Positions 1 through 9,396 of a stretch of 64,000 bases of DNA are shown piece after piece (within the stretch, counting starts at the first letter, position 1; every line of letters begins with the position of its first letter). Origin of the DNA: Maniola hyperantus (lineage: Eukaryota; Arthropoda; Insecta; Lepidoptera; Nymphalidae); assembly GCF_902806685.2 (NCBI RefSeq), contig NC_048545.1:8357852-8421851 (forward strand), in the 5' to 3' direction. The position numbers and the translations under genes are program-made. A model generated the notes under the pieces. The model saw only the letters and a list, made by a program, of their open reading frames with translations, was not told where the DNA came from and ran no database searches.

Positions 1-510
1 CCTTTAAGCAAGTCTTCGCGTGTTACGTATATTTATTTCACTGGGCACTCTAATCCACAACTTTCCTGTGGTCTTTATCGATGCGTTTTTACATTCTCGG
101 ATGATACAATAACGATAATTACTATATTTTTCATGTAGACTAGTATAGAAGTCATGTTTATTAAACTTTGGGAGGTTATGCTGTTGTTTACAAATGCATG
201 ACGTCAGAGCACAGATAATCTATCGGCCAAACATGGCCGACAGTGTTTTCACCTGTCTAAGAAAAATATATTTTTAAATTAAAGTTTTACGGTTTTTAGG
301 GCGCAAAAAAATATAGTGTTAATTTTTTTGATCTAATAGGACAAATATTAACCATTTAAGACCTACTTAAAAAAAGTGTCAACTAGCCTATTAATGGTTT
401 TGATTTTGTTAAAAGGAATTTTATTTTATAGCAAAATAAATTTGATAGGATGATCGAAACGGCTGCTTTTTAATATGGGAGATAGACAGAAGCACTTCTT
501 AAAATCTAGT
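1..510. other. AT-rich stretch, no gene recognised
   Basis: No coding segment or known repeat is recognisable. The sequence is AT-rich with short A/T runs and ends where a degenerate Rep-A copy begins. Confidence 0.5.
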
Positions 511-708
511 TAATATTAATTATAAATGCGAAAGTGTGGCTGTCTATCAGTCTGCTATCTTTTCACGGCACAGAAATTTGGTACAAAAGCTAGCTTGCAT
601 CCTGGGGAGACGGACGGAAGGCTACTTTTTGTCCCAGAAAATCAAAGTGTTCTCATGGGATTTACAAAACGTAAATCGACACGGATGATATTGTCGCGGG
701 TATTGTTT
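511..708 (+). repeat. Rep-A copy, degenerate
   Basis: The start AATTATAAATGCGAAAGTG, a core containing CAGAAATTTGGTACAAAAGC, and an end resembling GTCGCGGGTAT match the Rep-A layout. Rep-A is a 200-230 bp dispersed repeat seen at least 15 times here; its ends resemble the 3'-terminal repeats of lepidopteran RTE-like retroposons (recall). The 81-aa frame over it is not a gene. Confidence 0.75.
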
Positions 709-714
709 AGTAAT

Positions 715-942
715 CCATACTTCCATACTAATATTATTATAAATGCGAAAGTGTGTCTGTCTGTCTGCTAGCTTTTCACGGCCCAACAGTTTAACCGATT
801 TCGGTGAAATTTGGTAGGTACAGAGTTAGCTTGCATTCCGGGGAAGGACATAGGTATGTTACTTTTTATCCCAAAAAATTGAAGAGTTCCCACGGAGAGA
901 AAAACCTAAATCCGGCTGACGAAGTCACGGGCATCATCTAGT
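715..942 (+). repeat. Rep-A copy, near full length
   Basis: Second copy, directly after the first in the same orientation. All Rep-A landmarks are present: AAATGCGAAAGTGTG, TCTGTCTGTCTGCTAGC, CTTTTCACGGCCCAAC, GAAATTTGGTAGG, GGGGAAGGACATAGG and TCACGGGCATCATCTAGT. Tandem placement suggests local duplication or repeated insertion at the same kind of target. Confidence 0.85.
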
Positions 943-1059
943 CTAGTATAATATACTAATTATAAAATATTACTAGTAAATTCAAACACGATAATTATAT
1001 TATTAAAAATATTACTTGTTCACCGTAAACAACTAGGTACAGAATGTAAACAGAGTTGC

Positions 1060-1235
1060 ATGTCGTAAAATATTTAACATGGCTATCGTATATCGGATCT
1101 GCTGAATAAACAATGTTTGCGCGCTAGTGATGGGTATATCAGGTACAAAGTAAAGAAATAAAGTGCACGCGCGTTCACCGGTGGCATACAGTGGAAAATG
1201 TAGATCGACGCTCTGCTCTGTAGTCACTGAAGAGA
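1060..1235 (+). repeat. Dispersed repeat BB, copy 1
   Basis: Similar to 11100-11240. Both copies carry GGATCnnCTGAATAAAC, TATCAGGT, a run of AAAG and GCGC-rich sequence, then AAAATGnAGATCG and CACTGAA, in the same order. The family is unknown to me. Confidence 0.5.
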
Positions 1236-1317
1236 ATTTAATTCGTGCTAAATTTCGTTTTAAAGAGTGAATCGGAAGAGCGATTTCTTTTATAAAACAG
1301 TCACTTATCTATATTAG

Positions 1318-1450
1318 TCCACGACTCGGGGTGTGAGGCGGGGGAACGCCCCGCACACCCGCACGTCATCCACGCTCGCCCGCACCGGGTTAGTGCGGGG
1401 GTTGTGCGGAGCGTTCTCTCCCGGTTGCCATCTTGACCTGTAGCGACTAC
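1318..1450. repeat. FB-F GC-rich foldback element
   Basis: A GC-rich inverted repeat in an AT-rich background. The left arm has GGCGGGGGAACGCCCCGC and the right arm has GCCATCTTGACCTGTAGCG, complementary to other family ends (CGACAGGTCGAGATGGC). The left terminus is degraded. The family looks like a non-autonomous foldback/MITE about 130-165 bp long. No ORF. Confidence 0.75.
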
Positions 1451-1504
1451 ACGTTTGTTTGTTTTACCTGAATAGCTAAGGACTTTATTATCATCGTGGT
1501 CTCA

Positions 1505-1930
1505 AGTGAATATCCACATATGGACATACCTATTCGAAGAGCTCATGTATAGGGATCTCACAACCCATGATCATATGCCACTTGTGTCCAGTGGGCAGTG
1601 GGTCTCTGCGACTTACATGATGTCAGCTGTCCAGTTAACGGGAGAGCCTAACAGTGCTATGTTATCTGGTGCGACATTGCACCTCGAAGGACGCCGACAC
1701 ACCCCAACATCGATCGTTTATGTGGGTACCTCCTAATTATGAACCTTGCTCATTCTCGTTTATAGTTAGCTAAGCACAACCACTATGTATGGGAAGGCAC
1801 TGGCCCCTAGGATACGGGAACTCCTAGTTTAGGGGCCGGGACTCCTTTTGAGTCAAATGTAAGGATTTTTGTGATAAATAAATATTCATATTCATTCATA
1901 CTCAAATATTCATATTCATATTCATATTAT
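1505..1930 (+). repeat. Possible retroposon 3' end with (ATTCAT)n tail
   Basis: About 350 bp of more GC-balanced sequence is followed by GTGATAAATAAATATTCA and imperfect TATTCA/ATTCAT repeats at 1883-1929. A simple-repeat tail after an AATAAA-like signal is typical of non-LTR or SINE 3' ends. A 76-codon frame covers 1506-1736, but I recognise no domain, so I do not call a gene. Confidence 0.35.
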
Positions 1931-2300
1931 ATCACTATTGGTTACTCTAGTTTTACTTAGTATCTCCTCAATTCTGAGCACGATTTGCTAACTATGGGTT
2001 TTAAGGCCATAGCTAGCAATAATGTAGCAAGTTTCAAAGCTGTATGGTTTACTTATTAAGAAATAGTTTTCACTCACTTACTGACTCATCAACGCCCAGT
2101 CTAAATCCTTGGACGTAGAAATCTAAAATCTTGCTCAGAGATAACCTTTACTTTACAATTCAGCCAAGAAAAAAGGCCGAATTTTCCGAAACTTGCGAGG
2201 GATATGGCATAAAGAGAACAGCTGCGGATGGTCGCAAGTGGCATAATTTCATCGCGTGGAAGGCTAGCACCTGTTTGATAAGCATAAATTAACATTATAG
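1931..2300. other. No gene recognised
   Basis: AT-rich, with no landmark of any repeat family defined here. The short minus-strand frame at 2101-2334 runs into the neighbouring foldback element. Confidence 0.45.
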
Positions 2301-2473
2301 TATGCGGCAGAAAATAATGTAGGTACATCGACATTTAGAAAGAGGTTTTGTAGAGTATCGTCTCTATCGTTGAGACCGACAAAACGTCACATAGGCATGA
2401 GTGACAGAAACAACGCTCTACAAAGCCGAAATTGCATTCTAAAGGCCGATGTACATTATTTTCTCCCGCGTAC
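2301..2473. mobile_element. FB-E foldback MITE, full copy
   Basis: Outer arms TATGCGGCAGAAAATAATG and ATTATTTTCTCCCGCGTAC are inverted. An inner inverted pair reads TTTGTAGAG.. and ..CTCTACAAA, with ACAAAACGTCACATAGG at the centre. Almost the whole element can fold on itself. No coding capacity. FB-E insertions are confined to the first 11.1 kb of this window. Confidence 0.85.
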
Positions 2474-3581
2474 CGTAAATAGTTAGATCTTGAGTGTCAA
2501 AATACAATTAACGAGCGCGGTGCGGTTACCGGCAAGTTCTGGAGTGACAGCAATTTCCGCCACAACGCCGCTTGTTACAAACACCTATGTTCACGTAAAA
2601 TATCCAACACACTTGCATAACTTCTGAACATATGTAATGTAATCGGACGATTTATATTGAAAGTTGATTATTGAATTAAAAGCATTTTAGCATACTGATC
2701 GCACATTCCAGTTAAAGTGTCATAACTCATTCGCCGTTAGAGTCGCCTGCGTTGAGTGCAGTGCTCTCTTTTGTTCTTAAAATGTGTATGATGTCAGCAA
2801 AATAATGTTAGGCGTGAGACGTTGAGCGTACATTTGCGATGGGTCCGCGCAAACCTCAAAACCCATATGTGTGGGAGAACAACCACACCACGCTATGGTG
2901 TTCCTATAATATATTATCGCAGAAATTGATAGGCTTCCGTGAAAACGAGTGAGTGTTAGTCTATAACTCTACCCGTATACTTTAACACTACATAGACATT
3001 ATGTTATTGTATAACATATTCTATTATACTACTACTACTACCTGCTACTACTATCGACAAAATATTTACCATATCTTTTCAATGTAATATTTGGAAATTA
3101 ATTCTCTGCGGGCATGGAAAATAGTTCTGTTTTGTAGAAGTCGTGTTTAGAAGCCATTCAGGCTTAAATAAATTAAAGAGCCATCGACGCTTCTAAATTC
3201 AAAGCACTCGAATGTCACCACAATAAACGTAGGGCTTTATTTACTGCTCCCATTTAATCGTTTGGAAAATAACTTGCAGCTGTTATTTACGACACAGGAG
3301 TAATTCCGTACACGTGCACTTAATATACAGACACATTATTTATCGCTATTATTATTTCCTTCCGTTCATAATTAAGTCATGCTCAGAAGAATGTGCCTGA
3401 ATTGTACTGCTCCTGAAAATGACGCAAGTGCAGGCAGGTCGGTGGGTCTTATAGCACACGTAAAGGGTTTCCATCGAGACCTATGGCGACGACGGCGCGA
3501 GCGGGGGTGCCGAACGTAGGCATTTGAGAATTTTATAGTCGCCGCGTGGTTGCTGCAGAGATTGGCTGCTAGAGTTAATAG
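2474..3581. other. Mostly unrecognised; CTA microsatellite
   Basis: About 2510-2600 weakly resembles 8210-8295 (shared CAATTTCCG, an ACAACGnCGC-like core and a CACCT-like end), suggesting an ancient repeat. A short (CTA)n-like microsatellite lies at 3030-3053. No exon is recognisable. Confidence 0.4.
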
Positions 3582-3649
3582 TACGGTAGCGGGCAAGAAG
3601 TTTTGTATATCGACCTTTAGATTGGCGTACAATATTTTCTACCGCGTAC
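3582..3649. mobile_element. FB-E remnant, termini only
   Basis: TACGGTAGCGGGCAAGAAG plus TATCGACCTTTAG sit directly against TACAATATTTTCTACCGCG. These are the two FB-E ends with the internal inverted repeat deleted, leaving about 68 bp. Confidence 0.7.
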
Positions 3650-4255
3650 CTTTTTTTTATACAGAAGGGGAAAATCCTCATGGTCACTCGAAGGTAGAGC
3701 CGGACTCTTACCGGCTAAAAACTTGCTTCTGTCGCCCTGTGTACCGTGTGCCTGCCTTTCAGCCTAAACACGGTAACAGTGTTGTCTATATTATTCCTAT
3801 TTATCTTGGTTTTGTCTTCGTCTTTCTTCTTCCTCTTTAGAGCTTATCATTTTTTCCAAAAACCTTGCAACAGGCATCCATGTGTCTTCATGCTCTATCA
3901 TTATGTGCACATTTTGACACATATATCCCTTAAGTATTTTCAAAATAAGTTATTTCCTTTCTTTGTCCCAATTTACGCAGTAAAATATTGTGTGTTCTGC
4001 ATTATCAATTTCGTTACAGTACCTAGATGCACGTGGCAACATGTCGCGTAGGTAGGTACCTACAGTTTTAAGATTTTTTTAAGATTTTTTTTAAAGATAT
4101 TTTTATTACAAAATATATTATATAAAAAATAAAATAATTTTTATTTTTCACACATAATTTAACAAACAATAACAGATGGGAACGATGATCCTGTAGAAGT
4201 ATACACTGTATTGCAGTGATCATCGCCCTCCTCATACAATATGGCAATATGAGTA
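3650..4255. other. No gene recognised
   Basis: A 101-codon frame at 3746-4051 is rich in F, L and I from T-rich DNA and shows no domain or splice context. A poly(A/T)-rich tract lies at 4068-4150. Confidence 0.45.
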
Positions 4256-4295
4256 CGTGTGTGTGTGTGTGTGTGTCGTGTGTGTGTGTGTGTGT
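4256..4295. repeat. (GT)n microsatellite
   Basis: Two GT runs are separated by a single C (GTGTGTCGTGTGTG). Minus-strand frames here read as His-Thr repeats and are not genes. Confidence 0.95.
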
Positions 4296-4512
4296 AAATA
4301 TTATATGCCAAGACTTTATAAGTTGTTCTGATTGATTGTAAGAAAGAGTTAAAAGGCATTTAGTACCTATTGTGCGCCCGGCCTCTAAGCCTTTATTCAA
4401 TCATATAGGTGGTACTTACTTTATTTTCTACCTAAAACTTGACAGTGATATCGAAATCATAAATATGAAACCTTCACCGCAAATTGTATCTGACATGAAA
4501 TGGTTAGGATCT

Positions 4513-4960
4513 TAAGGCAGTGGTCCGACCGCCGACGATGAACGAGAAACGAGTAGAACTAGAAACTTAAACGAGTTGGCGGAAGCGAGTGTGTAGTTTC
4601 GATAGTTGTGTCGCCGGGCTATAAGCGAGTGTGCAAGTGCGACGAGCGATGACTCGCGCCATTCGCCCACGGTCGCTCAGTCCTGTGCAATCCTGCGCGC
4701 GTTACTTGTGTTCAAGCGAGCGAGCATCGCTAAACGAATATCGCTGAGCGAGTTTATTTTTAAAAGCTCGTCGCTCAGCGACAAAACTAGTAAAGCGAGT
4801 CGTCGCCGGCAGTGTGAACAGTCAGAGAGCAACTTTTGATATATGCAGCTCTTTCGTTTACACGGAATGTACTTACATTTTATTGTGCGTTTCTTGACAG
4901 AGAAAATCGCCGATAGTTAGTCGTTTTCTCGCCGGCGCGGGCGGTCGGACCACTGCCTTA
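4513..4960. mobile_element. TIR element K (MITE-like, 448 bp)
   Basis: Perfect 21-bp terminal inverted repeats lie at 4513-4533 (TAAGGCAGTGGTCC...) and 4940-4960 (...GGACCACTGCCTTA). The interior is rich in CGAG/GCGA motifs such as TCGCTGAGCGAG. Flanks read CTTAAGG and CCTTATG, so the target duplication may be TTA (Harbinger-like) or a mutated TTAA (piggyBac-like). The 77-codon frame inside is a by-product. The superfamily is unresolved. Confidence 0.85.
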
Positions 4961-5201
4961 TGAGCTAACGAATTCCAACATTCTGTGAGTTAAAAGTTTT
5001 ATTGAAACAACTTCATGAAAAGCTTTCCTATTTTGAGGTTGCCTTGAATATTCATAAATGTCTAAAGTTGCTTCTAACGTTTAAATAACTCTTTTTCCGC
5101 ATATCAAAGCAAGTCCTTTATTTTTATAGACTTCAAAGGAAGGAGGATGTTCTGACGCGTATTTTTTTGGCGTAATTACGATGGCGTAACTAGGTATACA
5201 G

Positions 5202-5518
5202 TACGCAGCAGAAAATATTGTATACATCGATCTTTAGAAAGAGATACTTAGCGGTTTCGTCGATCGTTGTCTCTGTCGTTGAGCCTACTAAACGTCACAT
5301 AGGTATGATTGACAGAGACAACGCTCTACAAAGCCGAAACCTCATTTTTTTTAATAGATATAGCGAGCAAACGAGCAGGCGGGTCACCTGATGTTAAGTG
5401 ATTACCGCCGCCCATGAACATTTGTAGCACCAGAGGAGCCGCCGATGCGTTGCCGGCCTTTTAGGAATTTGTTGTTGTCATTATAAATGTCTATGTACAA
5501 TATTTCTTGCTGGCTACT
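5202..5518. mobile_element. FB-E copy split by a SINE-like insertion
   Basis: The left part (5202-5346) runs from TACGCAGCAGAAAATATTG through the inner arms (TCGTTGTCTCTGTCG, GACAGAGACAACGCTC). The missing right arm resumes at 5478 as TCATTATAAATGTC, then TATGTACAATATTTC and GGCTACTGTA. The insertion 5347-5477 is flanked by TCATT on both sides. Confidence 0.8.
5347..5477 (-). mobile_element. SINE-like repeat inserted in FB-E
   Basis: It begins with a poly(T) run, so a poly(A) tail on the minus strand, then AATAGATATAGCGAGC, GCGGGTCACCTGATG, GTGATTACCGCCGCCC and GCGTTGCCGGCCTTT. I recall this phrase as a widespread lepidopteran repeat. TCATT at 5342-5346 and 5478-5482 is the likely short target-site duplication. 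Confidence 0.7.
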
Positions 5519-5540
5519 GTATATTGTATGCATTGCATCA

Positions 5541-5598
5541 GGTCGAGATGGCAATCGGGAAGAAAACGCCCCGCACACCCGCACAGCCCCCGCGCTAA
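5541..5598. repeat. FB-F half element, truncated
   Basis: GGTCGAGATGGCAATCGGG, then ACGCCCCGCACACCCGCAC and CCCGCGCTAA is one FB-F arm. The second arm is absent. The sequence switches directly into a fragment of foldback family M. Confidence 0.75.
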
Positions 5599-5640
5599 AG
5601 GATGATTTATGCTTGGCCGTGCCGGGCACGAGCCGATCGC
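5599..5640. repeat. Fragment of foldback family M
   Basis: GGATGATTTATGC followed by GGCCGTGCC and GGGCACGAGCCG resembles the terminus of the element at 17543-17712. Its join to a half FB-F looks like a recombination product. Confidence 0.5.
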
Positions 5641-5660
5641 CACTTAAAAATAGCTCACAT

Positions 5661-5949
5661 AACATTAAGGGCCGGTTGTTTCAACAAACTTTGACGGACA
5701 CGTAACCTTTAAATATGGCGCTAACGAACGTAAGTAAAGAAAAAGCGTTGATTCAGCATCTATTAGCGCTAACGTTCGTTAAAAAGTTACGTTTACGTTA
5801 ACCAGTGCTGGCGCCATTGGTGATCGTCAAATCAGTTCGTAACTTCATACTTCTTACAAACGGAATATTTTATTTACAAATCGTCCGTTAAATTTTAACG
5901 AACGGATCTTACGAAGACCAATGGTTTGAAACAACCGGCCCTTAATGTT
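5661..5949. mobile_element. TIR element L (MITE-like, about 275-289 bp)
   Basis: Perfect 24-bp inverted ends lie at 5661-5684 and 5926-5949; both contain TTAAGGGCCGGTTGTTTC. TTAA occurs at 5665-5668 and 5942-5945, suggesting a TTAA or TTA target duplication. The interior carries repeated AACGAACG/CGTTCGTTA motifs and has no ORF. Confidence 0.85.
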
Positions 5950-6408
5950 ACTACTACTCTACAATTCTAAATATACGAGATTACAACAAAAATATTCTAC
6001 TTAAAATTCGCGCTATTAAAACGAAAGCTCGCTTTGCTTAAAATTTTCACCAAAGAATTACAAAGAAAGTGGTGTCGTCTCGGAGGCAAATTCGTGGGAA
6101 TCTCAACGGTTGGTTTAATTAGCCGGCTTAATGAATGTCGAGTCACGTACGGTGTAAACGCGGCCCATTACCTGCGTAATTCACGCAACGATAACAAAGG
6201 CGCCGGTGAAATTGCTCGTAGACTTCTGCGACTGAAATGGAAATGCCTCGGGGTTCCTTATCTTTTAAGAGACAGGTAGCTAGTGTTTTTTTTAAATTTG
6301 AGGATAAGTTAACCCTTGATTTTTATTTCAAGTAGATTTATTTATTTACTACCAGCTTACAAGTGACTGCCACATGGATGTCCATGACCCAGCGGTCCAA
6401 TTGTACAG
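5950..6408 (+). other. GC-balanced stretch with an 81-codon ORF (6034-6279)
   Basis: Between two transposon copies, about 6030-6285 is less AT-rich than its neighbours. It holds an uninterrupted 81-codon frame with many Arg, Lys and Leu and no motif I recognise. I see no clear splice sites, polyadenylation signal or second copy in the window. It could be a conserved non-coding element, an exon fragment, or chance. A SINE-G-like poly(T) head fragment lies at 6286-6330. Confidence 0.3.
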
Positions 6409-6583
6409 TAGCCAGCAAGAAATATTGTACATCAACTTTCAGGATGAGATTTCGGCTTTGTAGAGCGTTGTCTCTGACACTCATACCTATGTGACGTTTT
6501 ATCGGTCTCAACGACAGAGACAACGCTTTTCGACACCGCTATCTCTTTCTAAAGGTCGATGTACAATATTTTCTACCGCGTAC
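6409..6583. mobile_element. FB-E foldback MITE, full copy (reverse)
   Basis: It runs from TAGCCAGCAAGAAATATTG to CTACCGCGTAC and contains TTTGTAGAGCGTTGTC, CATACCTATGTGACG, GGTCTCAACGACAGAG and AAAGGTCGATGTACAAT. Relative to 2301-2473 it is inverted. Confidence 0.85.
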
Positions 6584-6835
6584 TGTAGACAATACACAAG
6601 CAAGTTTGCGAAAATTCATTGAAGCCACCGCCTTCCTAAAAACCAAACTACACTCTGCATTTTATACTGCACTCTCTTATTATGATAAACCAATTGAGAT
6701 TTTGCAGAGAGACATTAAACAACAGGATATTTAAATAACCTGAATCCGCGCAGATGAATCGAGGGAAAAAGTTTTGTTTGCAATATAAAAGGAAAAAACT
6801 AATTAACTTTGATTTAAGTAAATAAACCTATAGAA

Positions 6836-7022
6836 ATCCCTAATCGACGCGGCGTCTACGCAACTCCGGAACGCTACATTGCTTGGCGGCATGTATTGCT
6901 AGTAATACCTAACTAGCCACGGCTGAGACAATTTTAGAAATTATATTGCCCTTGCCGGGAATCGAACACGAGGTCTCTGCCGTTGTCCCACAGCGCTCAC
7001 CACTGCGCCAATGAGATCCTAA
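6836..7022 (-). mobile_element. SINE-G, 5' (tRNA-like) part
   Basis: On the minus strand it begins with a tRNA-related head: box A-like TGGCGCAGTGGTGAG and a degenerate box B near GTTCGATTCCCGG. On the plus strand GCCAACTAGCCACGGC-type sequence and CTTGGCGGCATG match the fuller copy at 45854-46170. SINE-G is a tRNA-derived retroposon with a poly(A) tail. Confidence 0.7.
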
Positions 7023-7422
7023 TCCTTTATTTATTTTTTAATCTTGTTTACTCTTAGAAATCATTCCATTCAGTTAAAATGAAAACAATGTATCTAAGTA
7101 TTTATACGAGTATAATGTTATGAAAGCTTTTAGCTTAAAGGTTTTGCTAACAACAATCATAAAAGATAAAGGACTACGTTTCAGGGTCTATTGTTTGATA
7201 ATGCATCGTCATTCCTTTGGTTGGAGGTCATTAAGTTCTAAAGTCCAGGGCGGAGCCTTTCCATTTGCGTACTATTAGTTTGTCTAAGCGTTCTATTGTT
7301 TCTTCGTCTAGAAATGACTGTGTATTACAAATATTGAATGCGTTATTTCTATTTGTACTACGTAAATTTAAATACGGTTTGCAAACGATAAATACACATC
7401 AACATAATAAAGTTCTAAACTA
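7023..7422. other. No gene recognised
   Basis: AT-rich. No family landmark seen and no frame with protein-like composition. Confidence 0.45.
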
Positions 7423-7832
7423 GAAAAAAAAACCCGGCCAAGTGCGAGTCAGGCTCGCGCAATGAGGGTTCCGTACTACAGTCGTATTTTTTCGTCATTT
7501 TGCACGATAATTCAAAAACTATGACGCATAAAAATAAATAAAAATCTGTTTTAGAATGTACAGGTGAAGACCTTTCATTTATCTCACTTCGAAAGTTGAA
7601 AATACTAATTATTAGTTCATGACCACAATTTAATTTTTTTGTGTGTTCTAACCCTAAATGCACGGTTTTCAGATTTTTCCCCAAATGTCAGCTATAAGAT
7701 CTACCTACCTGCCAAATTTCATGATTCTAGGTCAACGGGAAGTACCCTGTAGGATTCTTGACAGATAGGCAGACAACAAAGTGATCTTATAAGGGTTTCG
7801 TTTTTCCTTTTGAGGTACGGAACCCTAAAAAC
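7423..7832 (+). repeat. Rep-I copy, full length
   Basis: It starts AAAAAAAAACCCGGCCAAGT and continues GCGAGTCAGGCTCGCGC, GAATGTACAGGTGAAG, CCAAATTTCATGATTC and GGTCAACGGGAAGTACCC. It ends CCTTTTGAGGTACGGAACCC. Other copies are at 22055, 26111, 41933, 44520 and 54671. The ends are not inverted repeats, so this is not a TIR element; the class is unresolved. Confidence 0.85.
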
Positions 7833-7901
7833 TAGTAACAGTTCCTAGTAGGTACAGGCTATTCTTAGGTTCTTATAAAAATCCACCATTAACTTTTATC
7901 T

Positions 7902-8043
7902 AAATATATAAAAGGAAAAAGTGACTGACTGACTGATAGACTGGTATATTAATGTCAGTCAGTCAGTCCGTCAGTCCGTAAGTCAGTCAGTCAGTCAGTC
8001 AATCAGTCAGTCAGTCAGTCGCATTTTCCTTTAATATATTTAA
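7902..8043. repeat. Inverted pair of Rep-C tails around expanded (CAGT)n
   Basis: The left end AAATATATAAAAGGAAAAAG plus TGACTGACTGA is mirrored by the right end TCAGTCAGTCGC plus ATTTTCCTTTAATATATTTA. Between them is a long CAGT/TCAG microsatellite. Only the tails of two Rep-C copies remain, tail to tail. Confidence 0.8.
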
Positions 8044-8317
8044 GAAAATTAAATAAGATCACCATATTTTATTTCATAAGAATCCGCGTTTTTGTCGATA
8101 TTTTGAATATCATCTCAATTTCTTAGTCTACTGATCGATGTGCAAGCATGTACCTGTTGGCGCAGGTGTTGTTAATAGTTTTTAGTGACGGCTACTAATT
8201 AACAAAGGGTCGGTTAGGTCGGAGAGCGAGCGCTAACTTCCCGACCGCCAACAATTTCCGTTTCAACGACGCCTTTGTAGCACCTGCGTTTGCATAAAAT
8301 CTATTTATATTAAAAAA
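8044..8317. other. Weak ancient repeat with inverted CGCAGGTG/CACCTGCG
   Basis: GGCGCAGGTGTTG at 8159 and GTAGCACCTGCG at 8277 are short inverted matches flanking a GC-richer core (GAGAGCGAGCGCTAAC). About 8210-8295 resembles 2510-2600. Confidence 0.3.
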
Positions 8318-8512
8318 CTAGCTTATGCTCGCGATTTCGTCCGCGTGGACTATACAAATTTCAAACCCCTATTTCACCCCCTTAGGGGTTGAGTTTTCAA
8401 AAAACCTTTCTTAGCAAATGTCTACGTCATAATAGCTATTTGCATGCCAAATTTCAGCCCGATCCGTCCAGCAGTTTGAGCTGTGCATTGATAGATCAGT
8501 TAGTTTGACAAA
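8318..8512 (+). repeat. Rep-C copy
   Basis: ACTAGCTTATGCTCGCGA, CCGCGTGGACTATACAAA, CCCCCTTAGGGGTTGA, TACGTCATAATAGCTATTTG, CCCGATCCGTCCAGCAG and GATAGATCAGTTAG occur in the standard order. The (CAGT)n/TTTTCCTTTTATAT tail is lost. Confidence 0.9.
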
Positions 8513-8570
8513 CATTTTTAAAAAAATTTTTAATGAAAATATTACAATAAAACTTAAAGCCTAGCCTTAT

Positions 8571-8730
8571 CTAATTACTATACAAATCATGCCCGCGTGG
8601 AATGGTGCCAAGAATACTGGCTGCATTTCCGCGCTGGACAGCCAGGCTGATCCGTTGCGCAAAAAATGAGCCAGCCCTTCTGTCACCAGATGCGGCTATT
8701 AATTTGTATATTATTTGTATTTGTATTTCA
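8571..8730 (-). pseudogene. C-terminal remnant of a non-LTR retrotransposon protein
   Basis: Reading leftward, a minus-strand frame contains RRAGSFFAQRISLAVQRGN followed by AASILGTIPRG. I recall very similar segments at the C-terminus of lepidopteran non-LTR reverse transcriptase polyproteins; this is recall, not a search. No catalytic RT domain remains and the 65-codon start is arbitrary. The DNA continues into an AT-rich tail. A short related piece is at 56674-56712. Most likely 5'-truncated debris without function. Confidence 0.5.
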
Positions 8731-9074
8731 ATTGTATTTAATTTCAGATATTCGTTTGAAAGGGACATGAAAAGGAAAAATCCATTTCAAGCTCGACGGA
8801 GTAAAATGAAATAGACGTTCCAAAGAAACAAAGAGTGTGATATACGATTGCAGTTTGGAAACTATTTCCATAATAACATGATGTATCGCTGCTACTAGGG
8901 ATTTGCATAATATTTACTCCACGTATATGTCAGCTTGAGTTTCAATATATTCATCCCACAGACTTTAAGAGAGACTCAGGGAATCCTGTAAAACAAAATA
9001 GGGATTATAAAATGAAATTATAAAATAGAAAGAGAAATTATTTTTGAAGTCGGTAGTTAATAGGTTATTTTTTC
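8731..9074. other. No gene recognised
   Basis: AT-rich, with no family landmark seen. Confidence 0.45.
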
Positions 9075-9136
9075 GAAGGCCTATTAGGCGAATACTAGAC
9101 TCCACCCAGAGCCTAGTATTCATCTAATAGGCCTTT
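9075..9136. repeat. Imperfect hairpin, 25-bp arms
   Basis: GAAGGCCTATTAGGCGAAT at 9075 and its inverted counterpart ATTCATCTAATAGGCC ending at 9136 pair at 21 of 25 positions around a loop of about 12 nt. Confidence 0.7.
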
Positions 9137-9167
9137 AAAAAAGATCATTTGCTTTATAAAATTACTA

Positions 9168-9320
9168 GCTGATACCCGAGACATCGTTCGCGTGGATGTA
9201 GGTTTTTGAAATCCCGTGGGAACTCTTTGATTTTCCGGGGAATAAGGGTATAATCTATCTCCATTCTCAATTTCAGCTAAATCCGTCCAGTAGTTTTTGC
9301 GTGAAAGAGTAACAATTATT
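9168..9320 (-). repeat. Rep-A-type copy, 3'-variant
   Basis: ACTAGCTGATACCCGAGAC, TTCGCGTGGATGTAGG, AATCCCGTGGGAACTC, TTGATTTTCCGGGG and AAATCCGTCCAGTAG occur in Rep-A minus-strand order. The terminal TTTCGCATTTATAAT is replaced by GTGAAAGAGTAACAA. Confidence 0.75.
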
Positions 9321-9396
9321 TTTATAGATAATTGCATGGTCTACAATTTAGTCTGATATATTTTTATGATAAAACTTACCGTTTGACTGGAAAACG

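Noticed and set aside
4068..4400. 110-codon minus-strand frame with His-Thr repeats
   Set aside because: Created by the GT microsatellite and poly(A/T) tracts.
4606..4839. 77-codon frame rich in Ser and Arg
   Set aside because: Entirely inside TIR element K; reflects its CGAG/GCGA repeats.
7960..8030. Short regular CAGT repeats as a regulatory array
   Set aside because: They are the microsatellite tail shared by Rep-C copies.
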